NCBI GenBank assembly: GCA_026985625.1
Contig: JALSQC010000325.1
Span: 1 to 8,189 of the forward strand
Direction: 5' to 3'
DNA length: 8,189 bases
Source of the DNA: Bacteroidales bacterium
Lineage (GTDB): Bacteria; Bacteroidota; Bacteroidia; Bacteroidales; JAFGXI01
Every line of letters starts with the position of its first letter. Position 1 is the first letter of the stretch. The notes under the pieces were generated by a model. It was not told where the DNA came from. It did not search any database and saw nothing but the letters and a program-made list of their open reading frames with translations. Below, one piece after another: positions 1-8,062 of this stretch. A program made the position numbers and the translations under genes.

Positions 1-40
1 CGTTAAATCATTCTCGAAAGCGTTAGCTACAAAAAATAAA

Positions 41-2329
41 TTAATTTATTTTAATAAAAAAATTATTAAACATAAGCGTGTTAGATTTTTTATATTTTTT
101 GTAAACATCTAAATCTGCTTCGCGTAACATAATATTATCTACATAAATAGAATCAACACCGTTATTTCTGCCCGGAAAATACAAATTATAACTTGTTTTA
201 TTATTTAACGGTTTAAACTTAAATTTTATAAGCGACCAATTATCTTTAACGGTTTTAGAAAATCTGCAATCGGTTGAATAATGCCAATTTGATTTGTTAT
301 TTATCTCGTCGTGTTCTTCCCAAATTACTTGAAACGATGTTCGCCCATAACCTTTATTATAAGCCCAAAAACTTAATATATAATTTTTTGTGTTTGATAA
401 CTCTCCGGCTTTAATTTTAAATAAAACCGTAGGTTTTGTTTTTTTTATTGCCTTGGTTCCCGATACGAATTTTATTTTACTCGATAAATTGTTAAAAGTT
501 TCGATTCTAAAATATTTACTTGTGTCGCTAAATATAAATCCGTTTTTTTTGTGCAATGCGGTGTTTAATTCTTTATATTTATTTAGCAAAATTTGTTTAT
601 ATTTTTTATACTCAAACAAATCGTCGTAACGTATTGAGTATAAAGAAAATTCGTTGGTTTTTAAAATTAATTTCGATTTTGATAGTATAAAATTTTCTTC
701 GTTGGTTTTATCGCCTTTAGATAATACTATTAAAAAATCTTTTTTATTAGGAATATCATTAATTATAGATTTTTTGTAAAAATTCGGTAACAAAATACTT
801 AACGATTTTTTTGTTTCGTTAATAGATGTTCTTGAACCCATACTACCAAGTATAGGTAAATTAAGATGATACGATAAAAGCATTGAATTTTTTACCGATT
901 CGTGACTTCCTGTTATTCCAAAATCCTCGGAACCAAGGTGATAAAACGGTAAAGGAATAATAGCTTGATAGTTTTTGATATTTATTAAGTTAACAGCATT
1001 TTTTAAGTTGTTGTCTATTGTTAAGTTAAATTTATTATTAAAATTAAGCTCTTGTTTTGTGTTGCTTTTTTGAAAAAAAATACTCTCCGAAAAAAAAACT
1101 ACTAACAAAAAAATAAATAAATAAGAAATAAGTTTTTTTGTGCTATATTTTGTATAAAAATAATGTAATATAATAACTGCAATAATATTAATTATGTAAT
1201 AAAAAAACCACGAGAACCGTCCTAAACCTCTAAATTGGCGGAGATTAGGAATAATATCTAATAACTTGGGAAATCCATAAACGTGTGGAACTCCAAACGA
1301 AAATAACAATAATAAAAACGCCGAAAACAAAAATAATAATAATGTTTTGTCTATAGGAATTATAAATTTTTTAATAAATAATTTTTTTATCAAAAAAAAT
1401 GTAATTAATAAAATACTTAAATTGGCAATTATTCCTATGTATGCTATTCCCTCAAAAGGCTGTTCGTTAAACGTTATAAAAGTTTTATATAACGATTTTA
1501 CAGGTTCGAACGATGCAATAAAAATTGTTTTTAAATAAGAGTGATAATAATATAATCCGGCTGGATTTGTCGAACGGTTAGTATGTGTGTCGATAAATAT
1601 TAAGACTATATAAAAAATAAGAATAGGCAATAAACTTTGTAAAGAAAAATTTATTGCAAATTGTTTTATCGTATATTTTTTTGTAAAAATAAATTTAAAA
1701 AATCCGGTTAACGATGTAAATAAAAATAACGATAAACCCATATAAGGATGCATAAAAAAACCAAAAACAGTAGTTGCAAAAATTATAGTATTACTTTTTA
1801 AACTATTTTTTGTATTTATTAAAAAATATAAAACCAAAGGATAAACAAACAAATACGACAGACTGTAATGTCCGTATATTCGCATAAACTGTGGCGATAA
1901 CAAAACAATAGCCCAAGCACCTATAATCGAAAAAAAGAAATTAAGTTTGTAAAACTCAAAAATTTTAAAAAACAAAAAAATCGAAAAAATAAACGATAAA
2001 AATATAAATAAATGCATAATTGCAATATCAATATTTTTTATTGACGGAAATAAGTTTGAAAATAATTTTAAAGTAAAAGATAATGGAGGTTGCGAATCGG
2101 TAAAAATAAAATTCTCACCATAGGGGTAATTCATTCCGTTAAAATCAACAAAACTTTTGTTTTTATCGATATAATATTTATAAGTATAATAATTTTTTAT
2201 TGCATCGCCTTTGTCGTTTAATAAAATACTATTTGGGTTAAAAATTATTCTATTATAAAAAAATAATATGGGTATAATTGCCAAAATCCAAACAAAAATA
2301 TTTTTTCTTGCGATTACGTTTTTTATCAT
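41..2329 (-). CDS. Polytopic membrane protein, GT-C glycosyltransferase-like, with C-terminal jelly-roll domain
   Basis: This 762-residue protein has about ten hydrophobic segments in its first 420 residues (roughly 11-29, 103-123, 131-147, 154-172, 180-210, 228-247, 296-316, 328-347, 372-392, 399-418), followed by a hydrophilic tail. The first outer loop holds acidic residues (D39, D42 in NDKGDA) and then YPYGENFIFTDSQPP (68-82). Before the ninth segment lies FRGLGRF (366-372). These resemble, from memory, DUF6311/YfhO-type GT-C proteins, in which a first-loop Asp is the usual catalytic candidate. Such proteins transfer sugars from polyprenyl-phosphate donors at the outer face of the inner membrane; acceptor and sugar are unknown here. 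Residues about 420-590 form a periplasmic region, and about 597-737 look like a CBM4/9-type jelly roll (NYILSFWAYNKG, then IYVDNIMLRE). ATG follows comEC by 39 bases with no Shine-Dalgarno, suggesting co-transcription. The reading frame is certain; enzymatic activity is inference. Confidence 0.88.
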   Translation of the reverse strand: MIKNVIARKNIFVWILAIIPILFFYNRIIFNPNSILLNDKGDAIKNYYTYKYYIDKNKSFVDFNGMNYPYGENFIFTDSQPPLSFTLKLFSNLFPSIKNIDIAIMHLFIFLSFIFSIFLFFKIFEFYKLNFFFSIIGAWAIVLLSPQFMRIYGHYSLSYLFVYPLVLYFLINTKNSLKSNTIIFATTVFGFFMHPYMGLSLFLFTSLTGFFKFIFTKKYTIKQFAINFSLQSLLPILIFYIVLIFIDTHTNRSTNPAGLYYYHSYLKTIFIASFEPVKSLYKTFITFNEQPFEGIAYIGIIANLSILLITFFLIKKLFIKKFIIPIDKTLLLFLFSAFLLLLFSFGVPHVYGFPKLLDIIPNLRQFRGLGRFSWFFYYIINIIAVIILHYFYTKYSTKKLISYLFIFLLVVFFSESIFFQKSNTKQELNFNNKFNLTIDNNLKNAVNLINIKNYQAIIPLPFYHLGSEDFGITGSHESVKNSMLLSYHLNLPILGSMGSRTSINETKKSLSILLPNFYKKSIINDIPNKKDFLIVLSKGDKTNEENFILSKSKLILKTNEFSLYSIRYDDLFEYKKYKQILLNKYKELNTALHKKNGFIFSDTSKYFRIETFNNLSSKIKFVSGTKAIKKTKPTVLFKIKAGELSNTKNYILSFWAYNKGYGRTSFQVIWEEHDEINNKSNWHYSTDCRFSKTVKDNWSLIKFKFKPLNNKTSYNLYFPGRNNGVDSIYVDNIMLREADLDVYKKYKKSNTLMFNNFFIKIN

Positions 2330-2368
2330 TATTTAAAAAAATTATTTTGTAAAAATAAAATTAAATAC

Positions 2369-4501
2369 TTATAAGTCAACAATAAAAGCTCCTTTTTCGG
2401 CAACATTAAAACATTTTATGTTTAACCGTTTACATTGTGATATTATTTTTGTAGCGTTTTTTTTAGAATTTGACGAGTCTATAATTAATGTCTTAAAATT
2501 ATAATTATCGGTAATTTGTTTTATATCGGGCATAATGTTGTTTGCTATTATAATAAAATCTAAATTTAATTTTGACAAATTGTTTTTAGGTAATTGATTT
2601 TTATTATTTAAAATTAGTAATCGCTTGCCGTAATAATCTATATATTTATCTTTTATAAAAATATTTCTGTTATCAAGCGTAATAATATTAGAAAAAATAT
2701 AATTTGAATTTAATTTTTTTAAATCAACAATTTTCTCGTTTTTTAGTCCTAACGACAACCAATTATTTTTTATGTAAAACATTAAATTATTGCGATTTGA
2801 TTTATCGTTAAAATCAGAGATTAAAACATTATCGGCTTGGTCGATAAAATTATATGCCGAAATTCTGTCTATATTGTAAATAATGATTTTTCGATTAATT
2901 AAAGTTTCGTTTTTTTCAAAAATTAATAATCCTAAAAATAAAATTACAGATATTAAATTTAATCTAAACCATTTATGTTTCTTATTTACAATAAAAACCG
3001 ATAAAATAAAAATAATAATATAAATAAAAATTAAATCGTATTTTGATATGTAAATATTAGATATGGTAGAATGTGGTAAGTTTTCGATATTTTTTACCGA
3101 AAAGTTTAATAATCTTAAAACAAAAACAAGAGCTTTGCTCAAATAAACCGAAATAAAAGAAATGTTACTAAAAGCAAATAATGTAACCGCTAAATAAATA
3201 ATTATTGCCGTTATTGGTATAACAATTACATTTGTAAGCAAAAAAAACAGCGGAAATTGATGAAAATAATAAATTGATAACGGAAAAGTTCCTATTTGAG
3301 CGGCAATAGATACCGATATTAAAGCCCATATTTTGCGAGGCACTAAACTTTTAAAATGCAATAACTCAAAAATTTTTGGCTGAAAAAATACTATACTTAA
3401 AACAGCTAAATAACTTAACTGAAAACCTACATCAAAAATTAAATACGGATTAATAAGCAACAAAATAAAAGCCGACGCTGCCAATGTATTATATATGCTT
3501 GTTGTGCGTTTAAAAGCAGAACCTATTGCAACAAACGAAAACATAAGACTTGCCCGCAATACCGATGCCGACAATCCTGTTATAAATGCGTATGTAAAAA
3601 GTAACAATATAATTAATAAAATTTTTAAAATTATACACGCCTTGCATCGGTTCATAAAAAATAAAATAGAATTTAAGATAAGGTAAATTATTCCTACGTG
3701 CAAACCCGATACTGCTAAAATGTGCATAGCTCCCGATTTAGAATACCACGCTTTAACCTCCTCGCTTAATTTATCTTTATAGCCCAGAGTTAATGCCGAT
3801 AACACAGCATACTCGTCGTTTTTAATGTTTAAACGCTTGTAAACCGATAATAATTTTTTGCGAATTTTTTGCGAGAAAATACTAAAACTAAAATTTGTAT
3901 TATCATCTATTTTTTGCCAATTATTCGACTTTAAAAAAGCTTGTTGCGATATAAAATGAAACATTAAATACGATTTATAATCGAACTCGTTAGGATTATT
4001 TTTGTTTTTTATTTCGTTAAAATCGGGACTAAAAATAATTCTGTCGCTAACATTAATATTTTGCGATTTTTTATTTTTTTCGAGATACAATATTGCCTTA
4101 CCTTCGCTTGATTGCCAAACGTTTCCATTAAAAATATTATTAATCTCGACTATAACTTTTATAGATTTATTTTTATCTTGCGGAATCTCCGATATTGTGC
4201 CTATAATAAAACCGTTTTTATAATTAATTATGTTATCCGGTATTTTTTTGTTATCGACAATTAAAACTCCCGACAAAAACAATAAAACATAAAAATAAAT
4301 ACCTGCAAATTGTGCAAAAAAATATTTTTGCCGTATTTTTTTAATAGAGTTTAATACTATAAAAAGTATTACTAAAAAAATTAAAGCTAAAAGAAAATAA
4401 TTGTTTATTTGAGTATTTATTTTTGTTTTTAAAACTATTCCGACAATAAACGGAATAATTAATCTAATAAGAGGAATTTTATGTATTTCTTCTTTTATCA
4501 A
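2369..4501 (-). CDS. comEC: ComEC/Rec2-family DNA-uptake channel, C-terminal domain degenerate
   Basis: ComEC is the inner-membrane channel that carries single-stranded DNA into the cytoplasm during natural transformation. The 710 residues are of normal family size. Residues about 10-80 are membrane segments. Residues about 90-195 form the DUF4131/OB-like periplasmic domain, ending in NPNEFDYKSYL (169-179), a close match to the family NPxEFDY motif. The Competence domain spans about 230-500, with MHILAVSGLHVG (259-270), GLSASVLRASLM (309-320) and NPYLIFDVGFQLSYLAVLS (351-369). Residues about 535-710 sit where other ComECs carry a metallo-beta-lactamase-like domain, but no HxHxDH is present. 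The start is TTG: an in-frame TAA lies at 4517-4519, no ATG occurs upstream, and the next Met is residue 180, inside the conserved domain. Starting here puts the usual PLIRLIIPFIVGI segment at residue 10. Whether the organism is actually transformable cannot be told from one gene. Confidence 0.95.
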   Translation of the reverse strand: MIKEEIHKIPLIRLIIPFIVGIVLKTKINTQINNYFLLALIFLVILFIVLNSIKKIRQKYFFAQFAGIYFYVLLFLSGVLIVDNKKIPDNIINYKNGFIIGTISEIPQDKNKSIKVIVEINNIFNGNVWQSSEGKAILYLEKNKKSQNINVSDRIIFSPDFNEIKNKNNPNEFDYKSYLMFHFISQQAFLKSNNWQKIDDNTNFSFSIFSQKIRKKLLSVYKRLNIKNDEYAVLSALTLGYKDKLSEEVKAWYSKSGAMHILAVSGLHVGIIYLILNSILFFMNRCKACIILKILLIILLLFTYAFITGLSASVLRASLMFSFVAIGSAFKRTTSIYNTLAASAFILLLINPYLIFDVGFQLSYLAVLSIVFFQPKIFELLHFKSLVPRKIWALISVSIAAQIGTFPLSIYYFHQFPLFFLLTNVIVIPITAIIIYLAVTLFAFSNISFISVYLSKALVFVLRLLNFSVKNIENLPHSTISNIYISKYDLIFIYIIIFILSVFIVNKKHKWFRLNLISVILFLGLLIFEKNETLINRKIIIYNIDRISAYNFIDQADNVLISDFNDKSNRNNLMFYIKNNWLSLGLKNEKIVDLKKLNSNYIFSNIITLDNRNIFIKDKYIDYYGKRLLILNNKNQLPKNNLSKLNLDFIIIANNIMPDIKQITDNYNFKTLIIDSSNSKKNATKIISQCKRLNIKCFNVAEKGAFIVDL

Positions 4502-4511
4502 TCTTTTATAA

Positions 4512-4519
4512 CAAAGTTA
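4512..4519 (-). promoter_or_regulatory. Candidate -7 box (TAnnTTTG) before comEC
   Basis: On the minus strand the bases read TAACTTTG, a full match to the Bacteroidota -7 consensus TAnnTTTG. The expected TTTG at about 20 bases upstream is poor (TCGG). A start site some 5-7 bases downstream would leave a leader of only a few bases before the TTG codon at 4501. Short AT-rich boxes arise easily by chance in this sequence, so support is weak. Confidence 0.3.
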
Positions 4520-4531
4520 ATTGTTTTTATA

Positions 4532-4549
4532 TAAAAAACCGATTTTTTA
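4532..4549 (-). terminator. Weak A/T hairpin after the surface-protein gene
   Basis: Seven A:T pairs flank a four-base loop (TAAAAAA, TCGG, TTTTTTA on the minus strand), 21 bases after the stop of the surface-protein gene. The run of T in the right arm could serve as a terminator tract, but a stem with no G:C pair would be unstable. It may at most reduce read-through into comEC. Confidence 0.2.
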
Positions 4550-4570
4550 ATAATAAAAATTATATTATGT

Positions 4571-7500
4571 TTAATTTACAAAAAATTTAGTTATTTTTTC
4601 AGTATCATTATATTTAACTCTTAAAGTATAATCTCCTTTACGTAAATTGCTTAAATTATACAAAAATCTATTGTAACCCGCATTTGCATTAACATAATAT
4701 TTATCTATAATTTTTCCTGTATTATCATAAATCGATAATTCCAGGTTATCTGACTTTGGCACAATTATCTGAAAATTAATACTTTTGTCGGCAGGATTTG
4801 GATATGGATTTAACAAGTTAAAATTATTATCAAACGACAAGCATTTTTCGTTATTAGTTACATTGTTATCGTAATAATTATCAAAAACAGGATTTGCCGA
4901 TATACATTCAAATTTTACATCTTGATACTCGGGTAATTGATAAATAGTAGAAAAATCATAATGTAATATTTGTCCCGAATTTAATGTCCCTGTCCATATT
5001 TCTTTAATCGTAGAACCATTATCGATATTTAAAAATAATTCGATTTTATTAATTGGCAAAGTTCCTAAATTTATTAAATCTGCCGATGTTGTTAACGAAT
5101 TGTTTTTTAACAAATATTGTGCATCGTATATACTCAAATCTATTAAAGGAACAATTGATTTTATTATTAGCGACGATGAGTCTTTACAACCATATATATT
5201 TGTTTTTATTAGTTTAATAACAAACGAACCACTATCAATATATGTGTGATTAACAAAATTGTCGGTAGAAAAATAACCATCACCAAAATCCCAATACGAC
5301 GACGATAACGAATCTACAATAACAGGTTTTACGTTAAAAGGTGTTACTCCTATGAGAGATTCTAAATAAAAACTAGCATTGGGAGTATTATTTATTTTTA
5401 TATTTTTTGACGAATATCCTTTACATCCTTGTTCCGATGTTACGCTAAGTCCTACCGTATATTGTCCGGTATCGGCAAAAATAATTTGTGGATTTTTGGC
5501 AGTTGATGTAAATAACGAGTCAAATTCCCAATATCTGTTAACAATAGGAACATCGGATTTACTGCTGTCTATAAAATTAATATAACTATTTACACATAAA
5601 ACAGTATCTGTTACAAAATTAGAAACAGGATTATCATAAATAATTATAGGTTTTGTTATTGTGTTTGAACAGCCATTAATAAGTTTAGTTGTTAATGTTA
5701 CATTAAAAGTGTCGTTTGTGGCATAGCTATACGTAGGGTTTGTTAACGTTGATGTCCCTCCGTCGCCAAAATTCCAATTACTTGATATTACTTGCCAAAT
5801 TCCTTCGTCGGGAGTTTGGTTTATAAATATGGTAGAAGAATTTTTACAAGTATTTGATGCCGAAAAATTACTTGACGGTGATTTTTTTATTAAAATTGAT
5901 TTTGTAACAGTATCTTTGCAATTATTATTTGTTGTAGTAATAAGCGATATATTATATGTTTGCGATGTGTCAAAAACAGTATAACTATTTTTATCAGAAC
6001 TAAAAGTTCCGTTTCCAAAAATCCATAACCACGAAACAATTGTATCGTTAATAATTGTTGAGTTGTCGGAGAAATAAATCGAATCTTTTGAACAAGGATT
6101 AGTATAATTAAAATCTGATGTTGGTAAAGGATTTATTTTTATATTTTTTGATATTATATTTGTGCAGTTGCTATCGGTTAAAATTTGCAATGTAATATTA
6201 TATGTTCCTGTGTCGTTATATTGTATTGCAGGATTTTGTTGTATGGCAGAATCGCCATTTCCAAAAGACCATTGCCATGATATTATATTTGAATTATCGG
6301 TAGTAAAAGATGTGTCGGTAAAAATGGTAATATCGTTAAAACAGGTATTTAAATAACTAAAACCAATAATAGGAGCTTGCCCGTGAGTTTGAATGTTTAT
6401 AGTGTCGGTGGCAACGCAACCTATTGTGTTTGTTGCTGTAACCGAGTAATTTCCTGCTGTATTGATAACAGTATAGTCGGTTGTGTCGCCATTATTCCAT
6501 AAGTAGTTTGCCGTTTGGCTTGCGCCTGTTTGTAAATATAGGCTCTGCCCTGCACAAAGTGATGTGTCGTTGCCAAGTGTTGTGGTTTCGGGATAATGGT
6601 CAATACTTATATATGCTGTGTCGGAGTTGTAAACACAGCCAAAACTGTCAGTTATTTGCACATAATATTCTCCTGCTTGCGATATTGGCATTATCGAATC
6701 TGTAGTAATATTATCTTGCCACAAAAAAGTGTAGTTTGTGTCTTGTAATCCTGCATTCCATTTTATTGTATCGCCAAAGCATATAAGCGTATCTGCTAAT
6801 TGTTGGTTTATTTTCGGATAATATACCATAAGAGAATCACTACTCTCAAAACCAAAAATATCGGTTACCGTTACACTGTATTGCCCGGGTTGATTTACCG
6901 AAATTGTTTGCGTTGTATCACCTGTGCTCCATAGGTAGTTTGTAAATCTTGCTCCTGCGTCTATTGTTGTGTCGCAGAAACCGTAGGGTACATGTATATC
7001 GTAGCCGAGGTTTGCAGGTGGGGCGTATTTGTAGCGTAGGTATTGTTCGTTTAAGTAATTTAAACTGTCTTTTATTGGCGAATAATAAATAATAAGTTCG
7101 GCTAATTCTCCGTTAAATTTTTTGTAAGTACCATACCAATATGCGTATCCTAATCTATCACAAATAAAAGGATATCCATACATTGAAACAGAATCTGATA
7201 TTTCTGAATTAACTTGTAGTTTAGCGAAATATGATTGCCAATAATCACCATAATGTAAAGTATCATAAAGGGATTTTATGTAAACAAAATCCATATAGTT
7301 CTGATGATTAAAGTTAATATTTCTATTGTTTTTAACTTTGAAATTTGTATTTCCAAGATTAAAAAACAAACCAACTGCACTAATATCAGATTTTCCTAAA
7401 ATATAGCTTCCGTAAGTTAATTCTTTATTTTTTGCGATGCTATAGATTGTAATCCCAACTTTTTCAATACTATCAGTAAAATCCATATATTCATTAGCAG

Positions 7501-8029
7501 AAGTAAAAGAAACGCAAGGTTTATTATTAATCAAACTATCAGTCCATAAAGGCTGTAAAGAGTTATCATTTTGAATTAAGTTGTTTTGATTTGGACTTAA
7601 ATCTTTCCATTCTTTAACTTTTCCTGATTCAAAAATTATATTAGAAGTGTCGGCATCTAACCATAAACCTATTGAGTTTATACTATTGGGACTGAAAATA
7701 AAAAAACTACGATAATTAGACCAATTTGTATAATTTGTACCATCAAAAGCTCTAACTCTACAGAAATATTGTGTACATATTTTAAAAGTATCTATTTTAC
7801 AAATGTTTGTTGGTATAAAATTAGTATCAGCTAATATTGTAGCAAATGTAGTGTCTGATGAAATCTGTAAATTGTAAGAATAACCGATTAAGGATTGATA
7901 ATTCCATTTAAATGTAATAGAGCTATCAGCCGTAGTATAATTATTATTAGGAAAAATAAAACTTAGTTTTTGAGAAAAACCCAGATAAGAAATTAGTATT
8001 AATATATTTAATAAAATTGTTTTATACAT
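4571..8029 (-). CDS. T9SS-secreted modular surface protein (FN3-like, LamG-like, SprB-type repeats, PKD, sorting domain)
   Basis: This 1152-residue protein starts with a signal peptide (about 1-19, ending LGFSQ). Modules in order are: FN3-like (about 24-112); LamG-like (about 118-335), seen as GLWLDADTS, VKEWKDLSPNQNN and GELAELIIYY; three SprB-type Ig-like repeats (about 345-548); five PKD modules (about 553-957); a CARDB-like module (about 961-1067); and a type A T9SS sorting domain (about 1072-1152) beginning NPYPNPADKSINFQI and ending KITKFFVN. In this family the tail directs outer-membrane translocation and is usually cleaved, leaving the protein surface-anchored or released. LamG and PKD modules often bind glycans or proteins, so adhesion is the likely role, but no ligand is evident. 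No catalytic domain is seen. ATG at 8029 fits the signal peptide; no Shine-Dalgarno precedes it. GC content rises sharply between about 6361 and 7080, matching the repeat block. Confidence 0.92.
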   Translation of the reverse strand: MYKTILLNILILISYLGFSQKLSFIFPNNNYTTADSSITFKWNYQSLIGYSYNLQISSDTTFATILADTNFIPTNICKIDTFKICTQYFCRVRAFDGTNYTNWSNYRSFFIFSPNSINSIGLWLDADTSNIIFESGKVKEWKDLSPNQNNLIQNDNSLQPLWTDSLINNKPCVSFTSANEYMDFTDSIEKVGITIYSIAKNKELTYGSYILGKSDISAVGLFFNLGNTNFKVKNNRNINFNHQNYMDFVYIKSLYDTLHYGDYWQSYFAKLQVNSEISDSVSMYGYPFICDRLGYAYWYGTYKKFNGELAELIIYYSPIKDSLNYLNEQYLRYKYAPPANLGYDIHVPYGFCDTTIDAGARFTNYLWSTGDTTQTISVNQPGQYSVTVTDIFGFESSDSLMVYYPKINQQLADTLICFGDTIKWNAGLQDTNYTFLWQDNITTDSIMPISQAGEYYVQITDSFGCVYNSDTAYISIDHYPETTTLGNDTSLCAGQSLYLQTGASQTANYLWNNGDTTDYTVINTAGNYSVTATNTIGCVATDTINIQTHGQAPIIGFSYLNTCFNDITIFTDTSFTTDNSNIISWQWSFGNGDSAIQQNPAIQYNDTGTYNITLQILTDSNCTNIISKNIKINPLPTSDFNYTNPCSKDSIYFSDNSTIINDTIVSWLWIFGNGTFSSDKNSYTVFDTSQTYNISLITTTNNNCKDTVTKSILIKKSPSSNFSASNTCKNSSTIFINQTPDEGIWQVISSNWNFGDGGTSTLTNPTYSYATNDTFNVTLTTKLINGCSNTITKPIIIYDNPVSNFVTDTVLCVNSYINFIDSSKSDVPIVNRYWEFDSLFTSTAKNPQIIFADTGQYTVGLSVTSEQGCKGYSSKNIKINNTPNASFYLESLIGVTPFNVKPVIVDSLSSSYWDFGDGYFSTDNFVNHTYIDSGSFVIKLIKTNIYGCKDSSSLIIKSIVPLIDLSIYDAQYLLKNNSLTTSADLINLGTLPINKIELFLNIDNGSTIKEIWTGTLNSGQILHYDFSTIYQLPEYQDVKFECISANPVFDNYYDNNVTNNEKCLSFDNNFNLLNPYPNPADKSINFQIIVPKSDNLELSIYDNTGKIIDKYYVNANAGYNRFLYNLSNLRKGDYTLRVKYNDTEKITKFFVN
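4574..4816 (-). other. Type IX secretion C-terminal sorting domain (type A)
   Basis: Residues 1072-1152 follow the Por-secretion-tail pattern: YPNPADKSINFQI, a strand pair LELSIYDNTGKII, a turn NANAGYNRFLYNLSNLRKGDYTLRV, and a final strand KITKFFVN at the very end. In this family the domain is recognised by the type IX translocon and removed on export. Its presence implies that the genome encodes a type IX system elsewhere; no translocon gene is in this window. Confidence 0.9.
5159..6373 (-). repeat. Array of five PKD modules inside the surface protein
   Basis: Residues about 553-957 contain five PKD units of about 75-80 residues. The core W-x-FG(D/N)G motif reads WSFGNGD (587-593), WIFGNGT (669-675), WNFGDGG (752-758), WEFDSLF (834-840, degenerate) and WDFGDGY (913-919). 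Each is followed by a strand of the type DTGTYNITL, NDTFNVTL or DSGSFVIKL. Units 1-4 share a pair of Cys near the start and near the end (for example NTCFND with DSNCTN); unit 5 keeps only the late one. PKD units act as rigid spacers or binding modules in extracellular proteins. Their spacing suggests an extended stalk between the N-terminal modules and the secretion tail. Confidence 0.85.
6361..7080. other. GC-rich island inside the surface-protein gene
   Basis: Counted by eye, 60-base stretches inside hold 27 (from 6361), 31 (from 6541) and 29 (from 6961) G or C. Stretches outside hold 10 (from 5881) and 14 (from 7561), with 14 in comEC (from 2401). The island corresponds to residues about 316-556, the end of the LamG-like module plus all three SprB-type repeats. 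The frame stays open and the modules are intact, so it is not an inserted element that breaks the gene. Domain exchange, or codon choice kept by exchange with paralogous genes, are the simplest readings. Confidence 0.65.
6386..6997 (-). repeat. Three SprB-type Ig-like repeats inside the surface protein
   Basis: Residues about 345-548 hold three related units, at about 353-402, 411-475 and 483-546. The shared pattern is a hydrophobic-LW segment, GDTT or similar, a short strand, then G-x-Y-x-V and T-D/N-x-x-G, as in YLWSTGDTT with GQYSVTVTD, FLWQDN with GEYYVQITD, and YLWNNGDTT with GNYSVTATN. Units 1 and 3 are also alike in DNA: 6912-6942 and 6480-6510 match at 24 of 31 positions by eye. Units 2 and 3 carry a Cys near each end (for example ICFGD and FGCV), which may form a disulfide; unit 1 has only the first. 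Such units are common in Bacteroidota gliding and adhesion proteins. Confidence 0.8.
7973..8029 (-). other. Signal peptide of the T9SS surface protein
   Basis: Residues 1-19 have a positively charged start (MYK), a hydrophobic core rich in Leu and Ile, and a short polar end (GFSQ), typical of Sec type I signals. Cleavage probably falls near S19/Q20. There is no Cys just after the core, so it is not a lipoprotein signal. A Sec signal at the front and a T9SS tail at the back are both required for type IX secretion. Confidence 0.8.
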
Positions 8030-8062
8030 AATAAGTTATACAGCTCGTCTAAAAAGATATAA

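Noticed and set aside
1..40. Short open stretches at the left edge on both strands (for example a plus-strand frame ending in TAG at 22-24).
   Set aside because: Only 40 bases are available, with no start codon in a convincing frame and no recognisable motif; it may be the edge of a neighbouring gene but cannot be called.
390..629. Plus-strand open frame of 79 codons.
   Set aside because: It lies wholly opposite the jelly-roll region of the membrane protein and shows no domain or start signal; a shadow frame.
3495..4223. Two plus-strand open frames (63 and 73 codons) opposite comEC.
   Set aside because: Both are antisense to conserved ComEC domains and have no recognisable features of their own.
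6421..6705. Overlapping frames on both strands in the GC-rich island (60 and 74 codons).
   Set aside because: They are explained by the lower stop-codon frequency of the GC-rich block; the main frame clearly encodes SprB-type repeats.
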